Below, one piece after another: positions 7,020 through 15,166 of a stretch of 17,423 nt of DNA. Source of the stretch: an uncultured Erysipelotrichaceae bacterium (lineage in GTDB: Bacteria; Bacillota_I; Bacilli_A; RF39; UBA660); NCBI GenBank assembly GCA_902766875.1, contig CACXFI010000061.1, forward strand, positions 1 through 17,423, given 5' to 3'. The position numbers and the translations under genes are program-made. The notes below the pieces were generated by a model that searched no databases, was not told the origin of the DNA, and saw only the letters and a list, made by a program, of their open reading frames with translations. How positions within the stretch are numbered: the stretch's first letter is position 1; the number at the start of each line of letters is the position of its first letter.

Positions 7020-9417
7020 ATTTTACTACTATATTAACTATTCTATTAGGTACTACTATTGTCTTAACTATATCTTTACCTTCTATATTTTTCTTAACAT
7101 TATCTTGTTTCATAGCTTCACTCTCTAATAATTCTTTACTACTATCTTTAGCTACTGTTATAGTTGCCCTTAGTTTTCCATTTACTTGTACACCTATTTC
7201 TAACATATCATCTATAGTTTTAGATTCATCATACTCTGGCCAAACAGATTCACTAAATGCATCACCTAAATTACATATCTCATTTAATTCTTCAGTCATA
7301 TGAGGAGCAAATGGATTTAATAATTGTAATAATAATCTATAATCAGCCCTACTAACAGTATCATGTTTATCATATTCATTAATTAAAATCATTAAACTAG
7401 ACACAGCTGTATTATAAGCTAAATGTTCTATATCATAACCAACTTTCTTAATAGTCTTATGAATAAGATTTTCCATATCTTTAGTATACTCTAAACTATC
7501 ATTTAATTTATCTTTAGTTCTATATACTCTATCTAAAAATTTCTTACATCCCTTAAGACCATTTTCATTCCAAGCCGCATCTTTAGTATAATCACCTATA
7601 AACATTTCATATACTCTTAATGCATCAGCTCCATAATCTCTAACCATATCATTAGGATTAACTACATTACCTTTAGATTTACTCATTTTTTCTCCATTAG
7701 AACCTAATATCATACCATGACTAATTCTAGTATCAAATGGTTCACTATTAGGAACTATTCCCTGTTCATGTAAGAAAATATTCCAAAATCTAGCATATAG
7801 TAAATGTCTAGTAGCATGTTCCATACCACCATCATATAAATCTACTTTTCCCCAATATTTAAGTTTATCCATATCAGCTAATTTCTTATCATTATGAGGA
7901 TCCATATATCTTAACCAATACCAAGAAGATCCAGCCCAATTAGGCATTGTATCAGTTTCTCTTTCTGCTTTTCCACCACAATGTGGACAAGTAGTATTTA
8001 CCCATTCTGGAACATTAGCTAAAGGACTCTCACCAGTATCTGTTGGTTCATAAGATTCAACATCAGGAAGTAATACTGGAAGTTCCTCTTCAGGAACAGG
8101 TACCCAACCACATTTATCACAATGAATCATTGGAATAGGTTCTCCCCAAAATCTTTGTCTAGAGAATATCCAATCTTGTAATCTATAATTAACTTTACTA
8201 TCACCAATATTATTATCTTCCAAATATTTAGTCATTTTCAAAATAGCAGTTTCTTTATCTAAACCATCTAAGAAATCAGAATTTATATGTAATCCATCCC
8301 CTGTATAAGCTTCCTTAGATATATCTCCACCATCTATAACTGGAATAATTTTAATACCAAACTTAGTTGCAAATTCATAGTCTCTTTCATCATGAGCAGG
8401 AACTCCCATTACTGCTCCAGTACCATAACTTGCAAGTACATAATCACTTATCCATATAGGAAGTTCTTCACCTGTAATTGGATGAATAGCTCTAAGTCCA
8501 TCTATTTCTACACCAGTTTTTTCTTTAGTAATATCTGTTCTTTCTATATCACTCTTAGATTTAGCATATTCTCTATATTCATCTACTTCTTTAATATTCT
8601 TAATTAAATCTCTATACTTATCTAAATACTTATGTTCAGGACTAAGTACCATATAAGTAGCTCCAAATAAAGTATCACATCTAGTAGTAAATACTTCTAT
8701 AACATCATCTGTATCTTTTAATTTAAAAATAACAGAAGCACCAACAGATTTACCAATCCAATTAATTTGAGCTAATTTAACCTTATCGAAGAAATTAGTA
8801 TCATCTAATCCAGCTAATAATTTTTCTGCATAGTCACTCATTCTAAGTAACCATTGATTTTTTAATTTCTTAGTAGTTTTTGTTCCACATCTTTCACATA
8901 CTCCACCTTGAGCATCTTCATTAGATAATCCCATTTTACACTTAGGGCACCAATTAATTTCTTTTTCATCCTTATAAGCTAACCCCGCTTTATAAAATTG
9001 TAGAAATTGCCATTGTGTCCATTTATAATATTCAGGATCAGTAGTAGAGTATTCTCTTGACCAATCTATAGAAAGTCCTAAAGATTGCATTTGACCTTTA
9101 AATACTTTAATATTTTCCTCTACCGCCTCTCTTGGGTAAATATGATTTTTAATAGCATATTGTTCAGCTGGAGCCCCAAAAGCATCCCATCCCATAGGGA
9201 ATAACACATTAAATCCTTTACTCTTCTTATAACGTGCTAAAACATCAGATGCCGAATATACTCTAGCATGACCTACATGTAATCCCGTTCCAGATGGATA
9301 TGGGAATTCTACTAATACATAATATTTTTCTTTATTTTTATCCATCTCTACTTTAAAAGTAGCCTCTTCATACCATTTTTTTTGCCATTTATTTTCTATT
9401 TCTCTAAAATTATACAT
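7018..9417 (-). CDS. leuS: Leucyl-tRNA synthetase
   Basis: A full-length 799-residue class I synthetase that charges tRNA-Leu in the cytoplasm. The HIGH motif appears as HVGH (47-50) and the KMSKS loop as KMSKS (577-581). The CP1 editing domain that clears mischarged tRNA is present, with the Thr-rich TTRCDT (244-249) and GTGAVMGVPAHDERD (332-346). Two Cys clusters (CPKC...CERC at 157-177 and CDKC...CPHC at 433-480) suggest zinc binding. Length and domain order fit bacterial LeuRS. The ATG has a modest AAGG site and overlaps the end of the upstream small membrane protein gene by 8 bases, so the two are co-transcribed under the leucine T-box and translation may be coupled. Confidence 0.98.
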   Translation of the reverse strand: MYNFREIENKWQKKWYEEATFKVEMDKNKEKYYVLVEFPYPSGTGLHVGHARVYSASDVLARYKKSKGFNVLFPMGWDAFGAPAEQYAIKNHIYPREAVEENIKVFKGQMQSLGLSIDWSREYSTTDPEYYKWTQWQFLQFYKAGLAYKDEKEINWCPKCKMGLSNEDAQGGVCERCGTKTTKKLKNQWLLRMSDYAEKLLAGLDDTNFFDKVKLAQINWIGKSVGASVIFKLKDTDDVIEVFTTRCDTLFGATYMVLSPEHKYLDKYRDLIKNIKEVDEYREYAKSKSDIERTDITKEKTGVEIDGLRAIHPITGEELPIWISDYVLASYGTGAVMGVPAHDERDYEFATKFGIKIIPVIDGGDISKEAYTGDGLHINSDFLDGLDKETAILKMTKYLEDNNIGDSKVNYRLQDWIFSRQRFWGEPIPMIHCDKCGWVPVPEEELPVLLPDVESYEPTDTGESPLANVPEWVNTTCPHCGGKAERETDTMPNWAGSSWYWLRYMDPHNDKKLADMDKLKYWGKVDLYDGGMEHATRHLLYARFWNIFLHEQGIVPNSEPFDTRISHGMILGSNGEKMSKSKGNVVNPNDMVRDYGADALRVYEMFIGDYTKDAAWNENGLKGCKKFLDRVYRTKDKLNDSLEYTKDMENLIHKTIKKVGYDIEHLAYNTAVSSLMILINEYDKHDTVSRADYRLLLQLLNPFAPHMTEELNEICNLGDAFSESVWPEYDESKTIDDMLEIGVQVNGKLRATITVAKDSSKELLESEAMKQDNVKKNIEGKDIVKTIVVPNRIVNIVVK

Positions 9418-9769
9418 TTTTCAAAACCTTACCTTTCTTTATATATATTCTAGCTAAAACACCATAACAGATAATTATTAATAATAGTAATAGGATTATA
9501 CCTATTATTATTTGAAATACTATATTATTAATCAAATATAAAACTACTATATAAACACTAGATATTATAAAAGCATTTATAATAGAACAAGCTATATTAA
9601 ACTTCTTAAAATCAATTTTTTTAGGATTAATTCCATATACATTAACTAAATAATATAATTCTACACAAATATCTTTCTTACTATATTTTTTTCTCTTCTT
9701 AGCAAAAAGCATATAATAACATATCCCTATTAATAAAAATACTAATAAATATTCTAATAATATTCTCAT
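9410..9769 (-). CDS. Small membrane protein between T-box and leuS
   Basis: I do not recognise this 119-residue protein. It has a hydrophobic N-terminal segment (about 3-23), a basic loop (KKRKKYSKKD, 24-33), and two further hydrophobic segments (about 63-84 and 86-109), ending in a basic tail. This gives three predicted membrane spans and no enzyme motif. It has its own strong AAGGAGGG site right after the T-box terminator and overlaps leuS by 8 bases. It is therefore the first gene under leucine T-box control. A role tied to leucine supply cannot be inferred from the sequence alone: there is no transporter signature and it is short for a transporter. Confidence 0.7.
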   Translation of the reverse strand: MRILLEYLLVFLLIGICYYMLFAKKRKKYSKKDICVELYYLVNVYGINPKKIDFKKFNIACSIINAFIISSVYIVVLYLINNIVFQIIIGIILLLLLIIICYGVLARIYIKKGKVLKNV

Positions 9770-9782
9770 AATCCCTCCTTAA

Positions 9783-9816
9783 AAAGATAAAAACGCCCCT
9801 ATATTAGGAGCGTTTT
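9783..9816 (-). terminator. T-box regulatory terminator
   Basis: An 11-bp stem (arms 9806-9816 and 9790-9800, one G-U pair) with a 5-base loop is followed by TTTTATCTTTTT-type sequence. Its upstream arm is the same segment that completes the antiterminator, which makes the two structures exclusive. The ribosome binding site of the next gene begins right after it. Confidence 0.9.
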
Positions 9817-9986
9817 ATACGCGGTACCATCCTACCTTATTACTTAATTTGATAACGGGTATTCATACCCGGCTAATAACTAGCAACTAAATAGACAAGT
9901 TCATAATATCTAATATATAAGTTCTCACCATCACTTACTCTCTTCAATATTATTTATTATTACTACTTCTATTATCCGTCTTTGCA
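9783..9986 (-). promoter_or_regulatory. Leucine T-box leader controlling leuS
   Basis: This leader senses uncharged tRNA-Leu. On the minus strand the base of Stem I pairs AGAC with GTCT. The specifier loop reads GAA-CTT-G, with CTT (Leu) at 9897-9899, after an AGTA-type element on the 5' side. An AGAGAG bulge and a GGTGAGAAC distal loop follow the usual plan. The T-box AGGATGGTACCGCG (9820-9833) can form the antiterminator: AGGA with UCCU, and GCGU with ACGC, around the UGGUACC bulge. The UGGU in the bulge matches the ACCA end of a tRNA with discriminator A, as in tRNA-Leu. The alternative structure is the terminator at 9783-9816. It controls the small membrane protein and leuS. Confidence 0.95.
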
Positions 9987-9992
9987 AAAAGT

Positions 9993-10021
9993 ATTATACT
10001 ATATTTTTTCAATATATTCAA
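9993..10021 (-). promoter_or_regulatory. Promoter of the leuS T-box transcript
   Basis: TTGAAT (10016-10021, four of six to consensus) lies 17 bp from a perfect TATAAT (9993-9998). Transcription should start near 9986, a few bases before Stem I of the T-box, which agrees with the leader's 5' limit. The -35 is inside the last codons of the GH31 gene, and the -10 begins right after its TAG stop (9999-10001). Confidence 0.7.
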
Positions 10022-12359
10022 GCAAACTTATAAACATTGTTATAAATTTTGGCTGTAATCCTTTTCTCTTTAATTTTCTAATAGCAATTCTCTTTTTTCT
10101 AATAGGCATATCGCTAAATAAAACTTCGTCTACCTTTTCTTTTAAAGATGTATCTATCTCTAAATCTTCTAAAATATCTGCTATATCTTCATTAATAATA
10201 TCAGTAGCGATAACTTCTAAATCATCACCTGTAATAGTTACATTAACTTCAGCTACTGATAAAGCATTATTAATTTGAATAACTAAATCATTGTGATTAC
10301 TATAAGCATTATATTCTACTTTATTACCAGAACATAATACTTGTATATCATCAGTCATTCTAGTATTTCTAAATCTAATATAATAATTTCTATATTGAGG
10401 AATAGATCCTCCTCTTCCTTCTAATAATTTAATAACTAAATTATATTTATTAGGTTCATATTTATAATCATATTCAGTAACAATATAATTAGCATTACCT
10501 AATCCAAATCCATCATCTTCATATAATTTATAATTGCCACTAGCACCAGGGAATACTTGAACTTCCATATTCACAGGATTGTTAGTATTATTATCTAAAC
10601 TCATAGGTAATATACTTCCAGATTTAACAAATACCGGATAATCTTCATCTTTATAAAAGTTCAAATAATACTTATTACCATTATATCTTTTGCCACTACC
10701 AAAATGATACCATTTACCTTCTGGCATAAATACTCTTTGAACAACCCTGTTCATAACTGGATTTTTCTTTTTTATAATAGGAGACACCATCATTTCAGTA
10801 CCAAACATATATTGGTTTCTATACAACGCTTCATCTATTATTTTAGGATATTGATAGTATAAAGGTTGAATTAAAGGTGAACCACTTTTATGATATATAT
10901 AAGCTTCACTATATAAATAAGGAACTAATTTATTCCTAAGTTGCATATAATCTCTAACTACACTAAAACTAAGAACATCCCACTTCCAAGGCTCTCTCTT
11001 ATAATATTTTCCACCTTCACTAGCCAACATAAAGATTGGACTAAATGTCCCAAGTTGCACATATCTTATAAATAATTCACTATTTTCAAATCCCCCATAA
11101 TAACCACCAATAGCATGACTAACCCAAGATACACCTATATTAGACGCACTAGCATTATAAAAAGGTAGTAACTCTAATGTTTTCCAATCAACTTTTGTAT
11201 TACCACTAAAATAGATAGAATATCTATGCATAGAAACACCTATATTTCTGCTTACACTAATACCTCTACTATTTTTAAAAACAGGATTACTAATAAAATT
11301 ATAATGATTAAATAAAGCTATATTTTGTTTATCTTTTATATTATTATAATCAAGTAAGAAATAATCTACCCCTACTCCAATCAAAGATCTAAGAACATTA
11401 TTCATGTAAGCACTAGCTAAAGAAGAATTAAATGGGATAAAATTAATAAGATTACTATTATTTTCTAAGTAATTACTAACAGATGAGTATAAAGAAGATT
11501 GATTATTTATACCATATTCAGGATTAAGAGTAAGTCCTAATTTAATATTATTACCCTTCATAATATTATTTAAAGCACTATAATCTAATTTATCAAAGCT
11601 ATAAAAATCTACATTATTATGCCAAGTATTACCCAATATTATACTTGATATATTAATGTTATTATCATTAAACTTAGATATTAAATTACTAATCCCCTGA
11701 ATATCATATTTATCATTTTTATACCAAATATTCCCAAGAGCAAATCTACTTATCATAGGAGGATAACCAGTAAGTTCATAAAAATCCCTTAAACAATACC
11801 CAAAATCTTTCCTATACATAAATAAATATATATCAATAACTCCTTTTTCCCTATTAATAGGATTATCATTATCATCTATGACATAAGACATAGTATCATC
11901 TAAAGTTGCAAAACCATCCGTAGAATATAAACCTTTATCATATTTTAATTTACCATTATAATTATCTAAACTATAATTAAGTGCCCCAAAGTTTCTAGCT
12001 TCAGGATGACCATAATACCACATTTTATCGCTTTCTTTTAAGGTGACTCTAAGATTATTACCAGGGGTAAGTTTTCCACTATAAAAAGGTTTATTTTTAT
12101 CATATAACAAAGTAAAATATTTAGTTTCTATCTGTAACAAAGTTTCAGATTGATTAACACTAAATTCTACTTTACCAAAATTACGAAATATAACATTTTG
12201 ACTAGCTCTATCTTCAAACACACCATTAGGGCTATATTCTAATCTAACTAATCTATCAGTAAGAAAAGAAAATCTATATTTTTCACCAGAAATAACATTA
12301 GCACTATTTGCAACTAAATCACGTTTATCTTTAACAAAATAAGAAGTCAAACTAGTCAT
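9999..12359 (-). CDS. GH31-family protein with a degenerate active site
   Basis: A 786-residue cytoplasmic protein (no signal peptide) with GH31 layout: N-terminal beta-domain (1 to about 200), TIM barrel (about 205-490), and C-terminal beta-domains with LYEDDGFG (612-619). Family landmarks are easily aligned (SGYPPM-like entry, HRYSIYFSG at 378-386, REPW at 455-458, LVPYLYS at 478-484). The nucleophile Asp is kept (Asp337 in FLLDYNN), but the acid/base Asp of the SGD motif is Asn387. The L-D-x-D-W pair is LGNTW (242-246), the D of DIGG is Ala416 (HAIGG), and the R-x-H after F is MLA (444-446). Normal alpha-glucosidase activity is therefore doubtful. A charged helical tail (about 715-786) is unusual. 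The ATG has an AGGGTGAT site. No terminator of its own is seen. Confidence 0.88.
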   Translation of the reverse strand: MTSLTSYFVKDKRDLVANSANVISGEKYRFSFLTDRLVRLEYSPNGVFEDRASQNVIFRNFGKVEFSVNQSETLLQIETKYFTLLYDKNKPFYSGKLTPGNNLRVTLKESDKMWYYGHPEARNFGALNYSLDNYNGKLKYDKGLYSTDGFATLDDTMSYVIDDNDNPINREKGVIDIYLFMYRKDFGYCLRDFYELTGYPPMISRFALGNIWYKNDKYDIQGISNLISKFNDNNINISSIILGNTWHNNVDFYSFDKLDYSALNNIMKGNNIKLGLTLNPEYGINNQSSLYSSVSNYLENNSNLINFIPFNSSLASAYMNNVLRSLIGVGVDYFLLDYNNIKDKQNIALFNHYNFISNPVFKNSRGISVSRNIGVSMHRYSIYFSGNTKVDWKTLELLPFYNASASNIGVSWVSHAIGGYYGGFENSELFIRYVQLGTFSPIFMLASEGGKYYKREPWKWDVLSFSVVRDYMQLRNKLVPYLYSEAYIYHKSGSPLIQPLYYQYPKIIDEALYRNQYMFGTEMMVSPIIKKKNPVMNRVVQRVFMPEGKWYHFGSGKRYNGNKYYLNFYKDEDYPVFVKSGSILPMSLDNNTNNPVNMEVQVFPGASGNYKLYEDDGFGLGNANYIVTEYDYKYEPNKYNLVIKLLEGRGGSIPQYRNYYIRFRNTRMTDDIQVLCSGNKVEYNAYSNHNDLVIQINNALSVAEVNVTITGDDLEVIATDIINEDIADILEDLEIDTSLKEKVDEVLFSDMPIRKKRIAIRKLKRKGLQPKFITMFISLLEYIEKI

Positions 12360-12384
12360 AATATCACCCTTTATTCTATAAAAT

Positions 12385-12413
12385 AGTATAACATAAAAAA
12401 TATTAAATATCTA
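12385..12413 (-). promoter_or_regulatory. Promoter of the GH31-family gene
   Basis: The extended -10 TGTTATACT (12385-12393) has TAGATA (12408-12413, four of six to consensus) 17 bp upstream. The -35 lies in the loop of the preceding gene's terminator, so the two signals overlap physically. The leader would be about 20 bases. Confidence 0.45.
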
Positions 12414-12430
12414 TATAAATATTTAATATT
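12394..12430 (-). terminator. Terminator of the transglutaminase-like gene
   Basis: A perfect 12-bp but all A/T stem (arms 12419-12430 and 12399-12410) with an 8-base loop is followed by TTTTTATG. It begins one base after the TAA stop. The stem lacks G-C pairs, so its strength is uncertain. Confidence 0.65.
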
Positions 12431-12431
12431 C

Positions 12432-13487
12432 TTAAACTTCTTCTAACACTTCATAGCCATTAATAACAATATCTTCATCTAAATACATTCCAATATTATT
12501 ATTATTAATATTATTTACTAAATCAATATTATCTACTTCTACAAAACAGCACTTATCATAATTATAACTATAATACTTATTATTATGATTAATAATTACA
12601 AAATGACTTCTTTCCTCTAATTCCCTAATATACATATTATTAACCTTAATATCATAATTACTACAATATTTATCAAATATTTCTTTATATAAAGTATATA
12701 ATTCATAAGTACCTATATTATTAATATCAATAAAATTACTAGTAACTACCAAAATATTATATAAAAAATTATCTAAACTATAATCTATCTTCTTCATAAT
12801 AGTATCTATAATTATATCATTATAATCATTATTTATATAACCAATTTTCTTATCTAACTCTATATCATCATTATAATTATCAAAATATCTAGTCTTAAAT
12901 CCACACTGTATCAAATATAAATCTTTTGTAATATCCACAAATATACTCTTACCATCTATATTTAATTTATTAACTAAATATCCAGAATCATTATTACTAA
13001 CTATTTCACAATCAAGTCCCATCATTGAACATAAGTATAAATATAATTTACAAACTGATATATTATTAACTTTACCTATGCTAATAGATTCCCATATATT
13101 ATTAATATTACTAATATTATTAAAACTATATAAATCACTCTTACTACTTATACAATTAATATCTATATTAACTATCTTACCCAATTTAATATATAAATAT
13201 CTAGCTACTTCTAATTCATCATAATCTTTATCCATAGCCAAAGATAATATATTATTAATAATACCTTGTCCTTCTTTATACCTATCTAAAGTAACATAGA
13301 CATATCCATACTTATCATCAATATAATCGCTAACTAAATATTTATTATCACTATCTAATAAATACTTAATAACATCTACATTAATATTCTTAATATCTAT
13401 ATTAACATGCCTAATATCAGTATCTTTTAATTTCTTACAATCATCCATATCCCTAAGTAACATAACAAGAGAACCAATATCTTTCAT
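12432..13487 (-). CDS. Transglutaminase-like protein lacking the catalytic His
   Basis: A 351-residue protein with no signal peptide, very rich in Asn, Asp, Ile and Tyr. The middle matches the transglutaminase/papain-like core: helix ELEVARYLYIKLGKIV (91-106), then SVCKLYLYLCSMMGLDCEIV (144-163) with Cys146 at the nucleophile position, then GYLVNKLNIDGKSIFVDIT (169-187). In active members the last segment reads G-H-A-W-N, with the catalytic His, and ends in D-x-T. Here Tyr170 replaces the His while Asp185 is kept. I infer a non-catalytic or altered member, and the assignment rests on pattern only. The ATG follows GGTGAG, and the gene has its own terminator. Confidence 0.6.
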   Translation of the reverse strand: MKDIGSLVMLLRDMDDCKKLKDTDIRHVNIDIKNINVDVIKYLLDSDNKYLVSDYIDDKYGYVYVTLDRYKEGQGIINNILSLAMDKDYDELEVARYLYIKLGKIVNIDINCISSKSDLYSFNNISNINNIWESISIGKVNNISVCKLYLYLCSMMGLDCEIVSNNDSGYLVNKLNIDGKSIFVDITKDLYLIQCGFKTRYFDNYNDDIELDKKIGYINNDYNDIIIDTIMKKIDYSLDNFLYNILVVTSNFIDINNIGTYELYTLYKEIFDKYCSNYDIKVNNMYIRELEERSHFVIINHNNKYYSYNYDKCCFVEVDNIDLVNNINNNNIGMYLDEDIVINGYEVLEEV

Positions 13488-13502
13488 ATTCTCACCATAT
13501 TA

Positions 13503-13508
13503 ATTATA
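13503..13508 (-). promoter_or_regulatory. Possible -10 element of the transglutaminase-like gene
   Basis: The minus-strand TATAAT lies so that transcription would start near 13496, at the GGTGAG ribosome binding site, leaving about 9 bases of leader. The -35 is poor (TTACTT). A competing extended -10, TGGTATAAG, lies farther upstream, so the choice is open. Confidence 0.3.
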
Positions 13509-13554
13509 ATATATTTACACCATCAAAGTAAATATTCTTATACCAACTGTTTAC

Positions 13555-13586
13555 CAAATAAAAGTACCAAGAATAATCTTAGTACT
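13555..13586 (-). terminator. Terminator of the 158-residue membrane-anchored gene
   Basis: A 10-bp stem, AGTACTAAGA (13577-13586) with TCTTGGTACT (13563-13572), has one G-U pair and a 4-base loop and is followed by TTTATTTGG. It touches the last base of the stop codon. Confidence 0.85.
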
Positions 13587-14062
13587 TACTTAGTTAATTG
13601 ATTCCACTTTTCTTTTATTATATCCGTAGCAGATTCTTTAATATCACTAACCGAATATATTTCATCATTCTTTTTAAATACATTATTATAAGTATACACA
13701 TTATCATTAGCATTAATAATAACTTCATTAATACTATACTTATTACCATTACCCTTAAAAGATAATTTCTTTATATATTTAATTATCTCTAATTGAGTAT
13801 CTTTATCTAACTCATCATATTTATCATTATCTAATACCACATTATAAGATATCTTAGTATTATTACTAGTCTTAGAATGTATCTTAATAGATATTTTACT
13901 ATTCTTATTTATTTCATAATCTTTTAATACTTCTTTTATATCACTCTTTATCTGTCTTTTTGGATTAACACTATGTAGTAAAACATAACCCAAATATAAT
14001 ACTCCAATTACTACTAAAATACTTATTATAAGTAAAATCCTATCAAATATTTTTTCCTTCAT
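13586..14062 (-). CDS. Small membrane-anchored protein, function unknown
   Basis: I do not recognise this 158-residue protein. It has one hydrophobic N-terminal segment (about 8-30) preceded by a short basic stretch, followed by a hydrophilic, mostly beta domain with Lys, Asn and Asp in excess. It is probably anchored with its C-terminal domain outside the cell. It has no Cys after the anchor and no recognisable enzyme motif. Its ATG follows an AGAGGT site. It is a single-gene unit: a good promoter upstream and a strong terminator at the stop codon. Neighbouring genes give no clear hint of function. Confidence 0.65.
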   Translation of the reverse strand: MKEKIFDRILLIISILVVIGVLYLGYVLLHSVNPKRQIKSDIKEVLKDYEINKNSKISIKIHSKTSNNTKISYNVVLDNDKYDELDKDTQLEIIKYIKKLSFKGNGNKYSINEVIINANDNVYTYNNVFKKNDEIYSVSDIKESATDIIKEKWNQLTK

Positions 14063-14080
14063 AACTAATACCTCTATTAT

Positions 14081-14109
14081 AGTATATCATTCACAAATGA
14101 AAATGTAAA
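14081..14109 (-). promoter_or_regulatory. Promoter of the 158-residue membrane-anchored gene
   Basis: TTTACA (14104-14109, five of six to the -35 consensus) lies 17 bp from the extended -10 TGATATACT (14081-14089). The predicted start (about 14074-14075) sits on AGAGG of the ribosome binding site, leaving a leader of about 12-13 bases. This is the best sigma-A-type match in the window. Confidence 0.65.
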
Positions 14110-14111
14110 CT

Positions 14112-14139
14112 AAAAAAGGTATAACATTTGTTATACCTT
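14112..14139 (-). terminator. Terminator of gap
   Basis: A perfect 10-bp stem, AAGGTATAAC (14130-14139) with GTTATACCTT (14116-14125), has a 4-base loop and is followed by TTTTAG. The upstream arm contains two bases of the TAA stop codon (14138-14140). Confidence 0.9.
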
Positions 14140-15145
14140 ATATATTCATCAAGCTCTTAGCAGTTCTTACCATCTGACATGAATAACCCATTTCATTATC
14201 ATACCAAGCTACTACTTTTACAAGCTGTTTTCCATCTACATCTAAAACATTAGTAAGCCCGCCATCTACCATACCTCCACAAGTAGAAGTAATAATATCA
14301 GAAGATACTATAGGATCCATAGTAAATTGCAATGTTTCATTACAATTATTTCTCAAACAGTTATTTAACTCATCAACAGTAGTATTCTTTTTAAGTTCTA
14401 ATACTAAATCTACTAATGATCCATCACTAACAGGTACCCTCATAGCTGTACCAGACATCTTACCTTCTAATTCAGGAATAACTTTTCCAATAGCAGAAGC
14501 TGCACCAGTTGAAGTAGGAACAATATTAGTAGCACACGCCCTACCTCTTCTTTCCTTAATACCTTTCTTATGAGCAACATCCAATGTAACTTGATCATTA
14601 GTATAAGCATGAATAGTAGTCATATATCCTTTTTCAATACCAAAATTATCATTAATAACTTTAAGAACAGGCGCTAAACAGTTGGTAGTACAACTAGCAG
14701 CACTAATAACTTCTTCACTACCATCTAATATATCATCATTAACATTATATACTACAGTTTTGACATCTCCCTTACTAGGAGCAGATATAATTACTTTTTT
14801 AGCACCAGCTTCAATATGCATTCTAGCATCTTCTAATTTAGTAAATCTACCAGTACACTCAAATACTACATCAATACCTAATTCCTTCCACGGTAAATTT
14901 TTAGGTTCTGTTTCACTAAATACTTTAGTATGTACTCCATCTACTATAATATCATCGTTATCAAAACTAATACTATCATTGTGATATCTACCATGATTAG
15001 TATCATACTTAAGTAAATAAGCTAACTGTTCACTATCAGTTAAATCGTTAACAGCTACAACATCAAAATTCTCGTCTTCATGCATAATTCTATATACAAG
15101 TCTTCCAATTCTTCCAAAACCATTTATTGCTACCTTAATAGCCAT
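14138..15145 (-). CDS. gap: Glyceraldehyde-3-phosphate dehydrogenase (NAD-type)
   Basis: A 335-residue, full-length type I GAPDH that oxidises glyceraldehyde-3-phosphate to 1,3-bisphosphoglycerate in glycolysis. The Rossmann fold starts with NGFGRIGR (8-15), and the acidic residue in VNDL (Asp34) indicates NAD rather than NADP. The active site SAASCTTNC (148-156) carries Cys152, and TTIHAYT (177-183) carries His179. The ATG follows AGGAGATGAT. It appears to be a single-gene unit, with its own promoter and a strong terminator, rather than part of the gap-pgk-tpi operon found in many Bacillota. Confidence 0.98.
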   Translation of the reverse strand: MAIKVAINGFGRIGRLVYRIMHEDENFDVVAVNDLTDSEQLAYLLKYDTNHGRYHNDSISFDNDDIIVDGVHTKVFSETEPKNLPWKELGIDVVFECTGRFTKLEDARMHIEAGAKKVIISAPSKGDVKTVVYNVNDDILDGSEEVISAASCTTNCLAPVLKVINDNFGIEKGYMTTIHAYTNDQVTLDVAHKKGIKERRGRACATNIVPTSTGAASAIGKVIPELEGKMSGTAMRVPVSDGSLVDLVLELKKNTTVDELNNCLRNNCNETLQFTMDPIVSSDIITSTCGGMVDGGLTNVLDVDGKQLVKVVAWYDNEMGYSCQMVRTAKSLMNI

Positions 15146-15166
15146 ATCATCATCTCCTATATTATT

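Noticed and set aside
9982..10278. Plus-strand open frame across the GH31 end, and similar ones at 1241-1441, 8392-8607, 14682-14984 and 15448-15663
   Set aside because: All lie opposite strong minus-strand genes, have low-complexity or Ser/Leu/Ile-rich translations and no family features.
12394..12430. 12-bp inverted repeat as an insertion-sequence end or operator
   Set aside because: It sits right after a stop codon and is followed by a T run, matching the other terminators, and no transposase or target duplication is present.
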